Shown here piece by piece: positions 33,997-41,350 of a stretch of 55,697 nucleotides of DNA. The number at the start of each line of letters is the position of its first letter. Within the stretch, counting starts at the first letter, position 1. Below the pieces are notes generated by a model that was not told the DNA's origin, did not search any database, and saw only the letters and a program-made list of their open reading frames with translations. Position numbers and translations under genes: made by a program. This DNA is from CAZADA01 sp964636945 (GTDB lineage: Bacteria; Pseudomonadota; Alphaproteobacteria; Caulobacterales; Maricaulaceae). Location of the stretch: NCBI GenBank assembly GCA_964636945.1, contig CAZWVH010000011.1, forward strand, positions 1-55,697, written 5' to 3'.

Positions 33997-35247
33997 TCAG
34001 GCTCGCTCGGGCACAAGCCCAAGATCGGAAAAGACGGACGGGATCGCTTTTTTGAGGCCGAAAAAACCGCGCTTGGCGTGCGGCCAAAACAAGCGATCCC
34101 AGTCCCGCTGCAGGTAAAGCAGAGAGACGCCGTCTTCGGCCAACGCCGCGCGCAATCGGTCTACATGCGGTTTCACCCAGCCGGTCATCGGCTGCCCCGT
34201 GATGACTGTTTTGCAGTCAGCGCGCCGCGCCCAATCGCGCGCCTGCGCCGCGAGTGGTCGATCAGCTGCAAACTGGATAGCATCCACGCCATAAAGCCCT
34301 TCGCCCTCGCGCAAAGCGTCGGCGAGCGCGCCGCGGGTAAAGCGCCCCGCTACTGCGCCGGCCCCTGCAGGACTGCGGTGGTCGGAGAGGTCCACGCCGG
34401 CGAGAGCGGTGATGGCGCCCCCTGGCGGACGCAAGCTCGCCACATGAAGATCATCCTCATGCAGCAACAGGGCCATATTTCCGTCTGGCCATGGATCTCC
34501 AGCTGGTAGCGCGCCCGGCTGGGGATTCTCCCCCTCCAAAGGCGGCGCGGAACCCGCCAGCGTGTGCGGCGAAAATCGCCCATCGGCGTATTTCTCAATA
34601 TTCGCGCGGCGGGCGAGATAGGTTTTCCCAGGTGTGTGCAATCCGCCCACCCAGCGCCAAGAACAGGTGTTGGAGGCCGCATCTGCATCCATTAAGTGTC
34701 GCAGGAAGAAATCCGCGCCTAGCTCCCAAGGGAGCTTCAGCGTGAAAATCCAAATTGAGGCAAACCACATGCGAGCGTGGTTGTGGAGATATCCCGTCTC
34801 CACCAACTCTTGCGCCCAGGCGTCAAAGCAATCAATCCCGGTTTTTCCCGCGATCGCGGTTTCGTATTCGGTGCGCAGCTTGGCTCTCGATCCAAGTTTT
34901 TGGTAAAGTGACGCGACCGCGACGGTATAGTGATCCCAGACGCTGGGTCGATGCTCAAGCCACCCTTTGAAGTATGTGCGCCAGCACACCTCCTGGATAA
35001 ACTTTTCCGCCGTGGATAGGGCAAAGCGCCCCAGCACCGCCTCAGCCAATTCGGCTTCAAGCACGCGCCGACAGCTCACCCAAGGCGAAAGCGTTGACAC
35101 ATTGGTCCGCCGAGCAGGGCCGAAATCATAATTGCGTTCCGTGGCGTAGCGCCGGCCCATGGACGGTGTGAAGGCGCGCAGACGTGCGAGCCCCGCCTCT
35201 CGCGTCGGGGTAAAATCCGGGTTGTTAGGGAATAGCGTGGGGTCCAT
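33997..35247 (-). CDS. Photolyase/cryptochrome-like FAD protein with apparently permuted domains
   Basis: A 416-residue protein. Its N-terminal half (about 25-235) is the FAD-binding helical domain of photolyases, not the antenna domain: NVSTLSPWVSCRRV, IQEVCWRTYF, then GKTGIDCFDAW, GYLHNHARMWFASIWIF and DADAASNTCSWRWVGG, which together contain the FAD-binding and electron-transfer tryptophan region. The C-terminal half (about 255-400) begins NMALLLHEDDLHV and reads like an alpha/beta domain of the kind photolyases carry at the N-terminus. The order thus appears swapped. Photolyases repair UV pyrimidine dimers and cryptochromes sense light; which applies is open. A good ATG is at 35247. Confidence 0.8.
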   Translation of the reverse strand: MDPTLFPNNPDFTPTREAGLARLRAFTPSMGRRYATERNYDFGPARRTNVSTLSPWVSCRRVLEAELAEAVLGRFALSTAEKFIQEVCWRTYFKGWLEHRPSVWDHYTVAVASLYQKLGSRAKLRTEYETAIAGKTGIDCFDAWAQELVETGYLHNHARMWFASIWIFTLKLPWELGADFFLRHLMDADAASNTCSWRWVGGLHTPGKTYLARRANIEKYADGRFSPHTLAGSAPPLEGENPQPGALPAGDPWPDGNMALLLHEDDLHVASLRPPGGAITALAGVDLSDHRSPAGAGAVAGRFTRGALADALREGEGLYGVDAIQFAADRPLAAQARDWARRADCKTVITGQPMTGWVKPHVDRLRAALAEDGVSLLYLQRDWDRLFWPHAKRGFFGLKKAIPSVFSDLGLVPERA

Positions 35248-35315
35248 GGCGCGAGATTTAGTCTCCCCCGACCTTTAGACCAGCACCCGCACGCCTTGCT
35301 TTGAACCCGGCGTGG

Positions 35316-36695
35316 TTACGTCGCCGACGACAACCGATCCCACGGTCCTGTGATGGCGAAGGACACACCCGGGTTTTGCATATTCACAAACAAGGTTGTT
35401 CCGTCGGGAGAAAAGCATGCGCCCGCGAACTCGGAGTCATTGTGGGCGTTGCGGGCGATGTCATAGACACGCCCGTCTGGCGTTAATCCGCGCACGAATT
35501 GCTCAGCCTCGCCGTCCTCGCAGATAATCAGATGTCCCCACGGCGCAGCCACAATATTGTCGCACATGTCCATGGCGTTGCGTGACGGGCTTTCATAGTG
35601 GAGCGTCAACTGGCCCGAAACGTCCGCGCCGCTCCCGCCATTCTCCGCACGGCTTGGCGCGTACCGCCAAATTTGACCCGCGCGCGCCGGTCCGCCATTC
35701 GTACACGCGAAATAGACCGCTTCCTCGTTCGCCGAGGACGCCCAGGCCATGCCCTCTCCGCGGGCGAAGATCGCCGCGCCCTTAGCCCGGGCGCGACACC
35801 GCAAATCTCCATCGGGCGACTCCACCTGATCAAGGTCCACCCAATGGGCGCTCAGCCCTTGCCCGGCGGCGATGGTAGGCTCATCCCAATTGCGCGTGTC
35901 CGCGCCGGGCGTATCGAGGATCACCAGAGCTTGCAGACGTCCGCCTCGGTTGAGTTGGCGTCGAGAGTTCGGCAAGAACCGATAGAGCAATCCGTCGCCT
36001 TCATCCTCGGTCATGTAAACCGCACCAGTATGCGGATCGACCGCCGCCGCCTCATGGTTGAACCGCCCCATGGCCTTGAGCGGGATGGGCTCAGCAAGGC
36101 CTTCATTGTCGACGGGCGCCTCGAACACATAGCCATGATCCTTGCCAATGCCTGGACCGGCGGTCACTTCGGTTTCTTCGCAGGTCAGCCAGCTGCCCCA
36201 AGGGGTCGCCCCGCCTGAACAATTTCGTATCGTGCCCGCCAGCGACAGCCATGAACGCTCAAGCGTTCTGGTCCTGACATTGTAGATCATTGTAGTGGTC
36301 CCGCCGCCAAAGGCGCGCCCCTGATGGTCATAATCATACGCCAACATGCGTTGGGCGCGATCTGGATCATCGGCGAACGGACCATTTTCTGGAATGGTGT
36401 CGCCCACCTCATGGTTACGGATCAGGACGCAATGATCGGGACTGTTGACCGCAAACGCCGCCATGCCGTCATGATCAGCCGGCACGCGCAGCCCGTCGCT
36501 CATCATTTCGCCCCAACGAGAAAACGCGTGGTAGGAAAATCCTTCCGGTAAATCGAGCCATCCATCCGGATCAGAGATAAGCCCGGCCTGGCCAATGTCG
36601 GCGCTTAATCCGCAGGAGGCCAGGGTGAGATACCCCGGCGCAGCGAGCGATATCGCAGTGGCTGACTGGAGGAAATGGCGACGCGTGGCGAGCAA
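35316..36695 (-). CDS. PhoX-family alkaline phosphatase (DUF839), Tat-exported
   Basis: A 459-residue protein with a Tat signal (TRRHFLQSATAISLAAPG, twin Arg then hydrophobic core) and a following Cys in TLASCG. Typical PhoX motifs are IRNHEVG, AGTIRNCSGGATPWGSWLTCEET, GRFNHEAAAVDP and GAVYMTEDEGDGLLYRF, which hold the metal ligands of this calcium/iron-dependent phosphatase family. It should release phosphate from organic esters outside the cytosol. The start is probably TTG at 36695, the only start codon before the twin Arg. It is divergent from the TonB-dependent receptor, a pairing common in phosphate-starvation regulons. Confidence 0.87.
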   Translation of the reverse strand: MLATRRHFLQSATAISLAAPGYLTLASCGLSADIGQAGLISDPDGWLDLPEGFSYHAFSRWGEMMSDGLRVPADHDGMAAFAVNSPDHCVLIRNHEVGDTIPENGPFADDPDRAQRMLAYDYDHQGRAFGGGTTTMIYNVRTRTLERSWLSLAGTIRNCSGGATPWGSWLTCEETEVTAGPGIGKDHGYVFEAPVDNEGLAEPIPLKAMGRFNHEAAAVDPHTGAVYMTEDEGDGLLYRFLPNSRRQLNRGGRLQALVILDTPGADTRNWDEPTIAAGQGLSAHWVDLDQVESPDGDLRCRARAKGAAIFARGEGMAWASSANEEAVYFACTNGGPARAGQIWRYAPSRAENGGSGADVSGQLTLHYESPSRNAMDMCDNIVAAPWGHLIICEDGEAEQFVRGLTPDGRVYDIARNAHNDSEFAGACFSPDGTTLFVNMQNPGVSFAITGPWDRLSSAT

Positions 36696-37020
36696 TGTTC
36701 AAACCTTGGCTGCGAAGTTGGGAGTTTTTCAGAGCCAAGTCTTAGGCGTATACTTAACCGAAACATAGAGAAAATATTGAGATCACGATCATCGGCGGCA
36801 TATATTTTTGATATTTGCACAGTTAGCGGCATTATATTCCTCATTCCTCGATATGCGCGGCGCCCCGACCCAATCATTGGCGAACTCGCGGACGAATGAT
36901 GCTTTTTAGCAACACTTTTATGCCGCTCTGCGCCAATTAATAAAACTGTCACAAATCGTGTACGAAACTGACACACTACTGTGGCATCGCGGTTCCAGGT
37001 TAAAGAAACAGGGGATCGAT
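36696..37020. promoter_or_regulatory. Divergent PhoX/TonB-receptor promoter region with 11-bp-spaced repeats
   Basis: About 325 bp, AT-rich. At 36946-36974 there are three units at 11-bp steps: CTGTCAC (36946), CGTGTAC (36957) and CTGACAC (36968). The first and third resemble the CTGTCAT half-site of PhoB boxes; the middle one matches poorly. Consistent with, but not proof of, phosphate control. Confidence 0.3.
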
Positions 37021-39855
37021 ATGCACACGAAATTTGCTTTGCTTGCAGGTGCGGCCGTGGCGGCAGTCTGTTCGGCGAGCGTTGCGCTTGCCGACGAAAT
37101 CACCGGTGTGGTGACGAACGCTGCTGGCGACTTCCGCATTGAGGGTGTCCGGATCACCATCGAAGAATTGGGGCGCACGACTGTAAGCGGGCGCGATGGC
37201 CGGTATCGTTTTGTTGATATCCCCGCTGGCGAGTACACACTGACCACGCGCGCCATTGGTCGTGCTGACCAGTCTTTGACGATCTCTGTCACTGGTGAAG
37301 CTGTTGCTAACATCACGCTGACTGATGAGGGCTTTACCGCTGATACCATTCGCGTTGTTGGTCAACGCGCGAACCTCTTCAATGCGCTTAATCAAAAGCG
37401 CAACGCAGAATCCATTCAAGATGTGCTCGCCGCTGACGCGATCGGTAATTTTCCAGACGAAAACGTCTCAGAATCCGTGCGCCGCATTCCTGGCATTCTG
37501 GTTGAAAACGACCAAGGCGAAGGTCGTTTTGTCACCATTCGCGGTTTGAACCCTGAGCTCAACTCCACGAGCATAAACGGCGTGCGTATTCCTGCGCCAG
37601 AATCGGACATTCGCGGAGTGGCTTTGGATGTGATCGATTCCCAAACGCTAGAGGGCATCACCATCAACAAATCGTTGACGCCCGACATGGACGGCGACGC
37701 GATCGGCGGTTCTATCGACATTAAGACCGTCACAGCCTTCGACCGCGGCGAAGGCATGAACATCATCGGTGAGGTTGGCGGAACATATAACGAGCTCACA
37801 GAGGAATTTGGACCACGCATCGCCGGGACGTTCACAGACCAATACATGGACGGCAAACTGGGTTTAGCGCTGTCTGGATCATATCGTCGCCGGGAATTCG
37901 CCACGGAAAACCAAGAGGTCGACGGCGCTTGGAACGTCGAAGACGGTGTTTTCTGGAACGAAGAAATTGAGCTGCGCGATTACATTGTGGAACGTGAACG
38001 CATCAATTTTAGCGGCAGCTTGGACTTCCGTCCTAACGAAAACACAGACTTGTACCTCCGCGGCCTGTTTTCAGAATTCTCAGACGATGAGTTGCGCCGC
38101 CGCATTGAGATCAAGCTCGAGGACGCCAACATCGTCAGCGTCGACCCCAGCACGGACACCATCCTGTTCGGCGCTGGACCGAACGCAGATCCTGAGGAAG
38201 ATCCGTTTGAGTTGGAAATCGATCGCGACAGCAAAGATCGCCTCGAAACCCAACGGATCTATTCCGTGCAAGCGGGTGGTGAAAGCCGGTTTGATCTGTG
38301 GACGTTGAATTATCAGGCGGCGTTCAGCCATGCTGAGGAAGAAGAGCCGTCACCGGGCAATCTCGATGTTGTAACATTCCGCTTCAATACAGACGCCGCA
38401 GAAGATGGCGCGCTTGGCATCAACACGTCAGACCTCATCAATCCGCAAATTGTTCCTCAAGCTGGCGGCATCCCCTACGCCGACGCCAGTGCGTTTGAAA
38501 TCGACGAATGGGAGTTGATTCAGGGCCTTGCCGAGGACGATGAATACTCGTTGCAATTTGACGCGCGCCGCGATTTCACCATTGGTCAGGCTGAGGCTTA
38601 CCTGAAAGCCGGCGTTAAGGGCCGCTTCCGCGAAAAGCAGTACGACGCCACCATTGAGATCTATGAAGAAGGCGACGTCACCCTTGCTGATTTTGAAGGC
38701 GCTCCGGCGGATTTTCCATTGGCGTTGTTCGGGCCCACACCTGATGCAGGCGCAATCGAGAGCTTCTTTGCCGATAATCGCAATGGCGCAATCGAAATTG
38801 CCGAAGGCGACACCCTGCTTGCCTCGACCGTGGAAGATTATACCGCTGAGGAAGACATTCTCGCTGGTTATGTCATGGGCAGCTACACACGCGGGCCATT
38901 GACACTGATTGGCGGTGTGCGTGTTGAGAACACTGATTTCTCGGCCAATGCACTCCAAGCTTTCGACGAAGAGGTGTTTGTTCCAGCCACCGTGGAAGAC
39001 GACTATACTGATGTGCTCCCAAGCGTGACGGTGCGCTATGAACTGGGTGATGACATCATCTTGCGGGCCGCAGCTTACCGCGCTCTGGCTCGGCCGGTTT
39101 TCGAAGGCTTCGCGCCGCGCGGCGAGTTTGAAGGCATTGATGGCGCCACGGCTGAGGAAGGTGCTGGCGGCAATCCGAACCTCGAACGTCAAATTGCCGA
39201 TAACTTTGATGTCGGCGTGGAGTGGTATTTAGGCAATAATGGTCTGTTGTCAGCAGCTGTGTTCCACAAAGAGATCGACGACTACATTGCTGAAATTGTG
39301 CTCACCGACGCGCAAGCCTTCGGCTTGACGATCGAAGAATTCGAAACCTTTACCAATCTGGATGACGCCAACGTCACTGGCATTGAGTTGGGCTATCAAC
39401 AGGCGCTTACCATGTTGCCTGGCCCATTTGACGGCTTGATCGTCGGCGCGAACGCGACCTTCTTGGACGGAGATGCTCAGTTCGGCGGGGACGGCACCGA
39501 TGCGAGTGCACGCACGATCGACTTGCCTAAGCTTTCCGACACTCTTGCCAACTTTGTTCTTGGCTATGAAAAAGGTCGGGTTGACGTTCGTCTGTCTTAC
39601 GCCTACCGCTCAGAGTACCTGGACGAGATCAATGGCGGCTTTGACGATGGCCTGGATCGCATTGTCGACGAGCACGGCCAGTGGGATTTGACCGGTCGCT
39701 TCCGCGTTACCGATAATCTCCAGCTCTACGGCGAGTTGAAAAACCTCAATGACGAACCGTTTCTTGCGTTCACCACGGTGGAAGGACGCAAAGCGCTCCT
39801 TCAATACGAAGAGTATGGCTTTACGGCGAACTTCGGACTGAAATTCACCTACTAG
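37021..39855 (+). CDS. TonB-dependent outer-membrane receptor (Xanthomonas/Caulobacter type)
   Basis: A 944-residue receptor. A signal sequence (MHTKFALLAGAAVAAVCSASVALA) is followed by a carboxypeptidase-regulatory-like beta domain at about 25-100 (ITGVVTNAAGDFRIEGVRITI). The plug is at about 125-250 (SIQDVLAADAIGNFPDENVSESVRRIPG, then FVTIRGLNPELNST) and a 22-strand barrel ends in ANFGLKFTY. Receptors of this subfamily import carbohydrates, phosphate esters or other nutrients with TonB energy. Divergence from phoX suggests a phosphorus-containing substrate. The start at 37021 follows AGGGGA; the upstream extension of the frame is not conserved. Confidence 0.93.
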   Translation: MHTKFALLAGAAVAAVCSASVALADEITGVVTNAAGDFRIEGVRITIEELGRTTVSGRDGRYRFVDIPAGEYTLTTRAIGRADQSLTISVTGEAVANITLTDEGFTADTIRVVGQRANLFNALNQKRNAESIQDVLAADAIGNFPDENVSESVRRIPGILVENDQGEGRFVTIRGLNPELNSTSINGVRIPAPESDIRGVALDVIDSQTLEGITINKSLTPDMDGDAIGGSIDIKTVTAFDRGEGMNIIGEVGGTYNELTEEFGPRIAGTFTDQYMDGKLGLALSGSYRRREFATENQEVDGAWNVEDGVFWNEEIELRDYIVERERINFSGSLDFRPNENTDLYLRGLFSEFSDDELRRRIEIKLEDANIVSVDPSTDTILFGAGPNADPEEDPFELEIDRDSKDRLETQRIYSVQAGGESRFDLWTLNYQAAFSHAEEEEPSPGNLDVVTFRFNTDAAEDGALGINTSDLINPQIVPQAGGIPYADASAFEIDEWELIQGLAEDDEYSLQFDARRDFTIGQAEAYLKAGVKGRFREKQYDATIEIYEEGDVTLADFEGAPADFPLALFGPTPDAGAIESFFADNRNGAIEIAEGDTLLASTVEDYTAEEDILAGYVMGSYTRGPLTLIGGVRVENTDFSANALQAFDEEVFVPATVEDDYTDVLPSVTVRYELGDDIILRAAAYRALARPVFEGFAPRGEFEGIDGATAEEGAGGNPNLERQIADNFDVGVEWYLGNNGLLSAAVFHKEIDDYIAEIVLTDAQAFGLTIEEFETFTNLDDANVTGIELGYQQALTMLPGPFDGLIVGANATFLDGDAQFGGDGTDASARTIDLPKLSDTLANFVLGYEKGRVDVRLSYAYRSEYLDEINGGFDDGLDRIVDEHGQWDLTGRFRVTDNLQLYGELKNLNDEPFLAFTTVEGRKALLQYEEYGFTANFGLKFTY

Positions 39856-39866
39856 CTATGGTTAAT

Positions 39867-39900
39867 GGCCTCCAACCAATGCATGCATTGGTTGGAGGCC
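39867..39900. terminator. Perfect 34-bp palindrome between convergent genes, bidirectional terminator
   Basis: Two perfect 17-bp arms meet at ATGCAT with no spacer; the outer arms read GGCCTCCAACC and GGTTGGAGGCC. It lies between the stops of the TonB receptor (+) and dinB (-). A T-rich stretch (CGTTTCCGCTTT) follows on the plus strand only weakly, so it may act for both directions. Confidence 0.65.
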
Positions 39901-39911
39901 CGTTTCCGCTT

Positions 39912-41198
39912 TCAACTTCTGTTGTCCGATCGTGCTGTCCGAACTGGTAACACCCGCCCCTTAACCACGGCGTCAGAGCCGAACTTTGCTCGAGCGGCGT
40001 CACTTGCCCGCTCCGCCGCCGCACGTTTGATCGCTCCCGTATCGAAAATTTGAGCGGCGTCACCGCCCGCAGCCTCAAGATCGGCGAGCCCAACACCAAT
40101 CAAACGATAGCGCTGACCACTCACCTCGGGAACCAGCAAGTCCCGCCCTGCACGAAACAAAGTGTCCGCCAATTGTGTGGGCTGTGACAGCGTCACCCGG
40201 CGGGTGCGGATTGAATGATCGGCCGCCTTCAGTTTCAAAGCGACGACCCGGCCCGCCAGTCCGCTCGCCTTAGCTCTGTCGGAAACCCGCACGCATTGCC
40301 CCCAAAGTCGTGTTTCCAGTTCTGAAAGGTCGGAGACGTCCTCGTTAAACGTGGTTTCCGACGAGATGCTTTTGCGTGCGCGCGTAGGATCGACGCGTCG
40401 CGGATCCTGCGCCCTGGAAATCCGCGCCAGACGCACGCCCTCCTCGCCATAGGCGCGGGCCATTTCCGTTTCGCTCCGCCTTTGTATGTCGGCGATCGTC
40501 GATATGCCGTCTCTATGCAACTTGCGCGCAAAAGCCTTGCCGACGCCAAAGATTGTCTCCACCGGCCGAGCGGCCAGAAAGGATAACGCCTCGTCTCGGC
40601 CAATGACGGCGAATCCGCGCGGCTTATCCAGCTCAGAGGCGCTTTTGGCGAGAAATTTGTTGAACGACAAACCCACAGACACAGTCACACCGATCTCCCG
40701 CTCGATGGCGTTCTGAAGTTGGATCAAAACCGCTGAGGGCGGCGCGCCATGAACGCGCTCGGTGCCCGATAAATCCAGAAACGCTTCATCAATCGACAAG
40801 GGCTCCACCAATGGGGTGACGGCATCGAACATCTCGCGGATCCGTCGCGACTCCGCCACATAAACATCCATGCGCGGCTTAACGATTACGGCGTGGGGAC
40901 ACGCGGCCTTCGCCTTAAACATGGGCATCGCCGACCGCACGCCGTACGCCCGCGCGAGATAACACGCCGTGGCCACGACACCGCGCTGGCCGCCCCCCAC
41001 AATGACCGGTTGGTTGGCGAGTTCCGGTGCGTCCCGTTTTTCAATCGAGGCATAGAAGGCGTCACAATCCACATGGGCGATGGCGAGTGTGTCGAGCTCG
41101 CTGTGAGCCACAATCCGACGCCCGCCGCACTGGGGGCAAGGCGTAAGGTCCTCCGCAGTGATCTGGCCGCACTCGCGACACCTGGCGGTGCTCATCAT
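39912..41198 (-). CDS. dinB: DNA polymerase IV (DinB) with N-terminal zinc ribbon
   Basis: A Y-family translesion polymerase of about 428 residues. A four-cysteine zinc ribbon (CRECG and CPQCGG) precedes the polymerase core. Metal-binding acidic residues are in HVDCDAFYASIE and PLSIDEAFLDLSG; the steric region FNKFLAKSASELDKPRGF and the helix-hairpin-helix VETIFGVGKAFARKL are intact. The alphaproteobacterial form normally begins near the zinc ribbon, so I prefer ATG 41198 or 41195 over 41228. I saw no LexA box (GTTC-N7-GTTC or GAAC-N7-GAAC) upstream. It copies damaged DNA in the cytosol. Confidence 0.92.
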   Translation of the reverse strand: MMSTARCRECGQITAEDLTPCPQCGGRRIVAHSELDTLAIAHVDCDAFYASIEKRDAPELANQPVIVGGGQRGVVATACYLARAYGVRSAMPMFKAKAACPHAVIVKPRMDVYVAESRRIREMFDAVTPLVEPLSIDEAFLDLSGTERVHGAPPSAVLIQLQNAIEREIGVTVSVGLSFNKFLAKSASELDKPRGFAVIGRDEALSFLAARPVETIFGVGKAFARKLHRDGISTIADIQRRSETEMARAYGEEGVRLARISRAQDPRRVDPTRARKSISSETTFNEDVSDLSELETRLWGQCVRVSDRAKASGLAGRVVALKLKAADHSIRTRRVTLSQPTQLADTLFRAGRDLLVPEVSGQRYRLIGVGLADLEAAGGDAAQIFDTGAIKRAAAERASDAARAKFGSDAVVKGRVLPVRTARSDNRS

Positions 41199-41350
41199 AC
41201 GTCCATGTGACTTGCCAAGCCCCCACATTATTCGATGTTATGGATAGAGAGAAATCTTCTTTGTGGACGCGGGTCGTATGCCCGACTTCCAAGCCGCTCA
41301 CCACCTTGACCGATCAGTCGTCCAACACTCGCCGAACGGGGGAAAATGAA

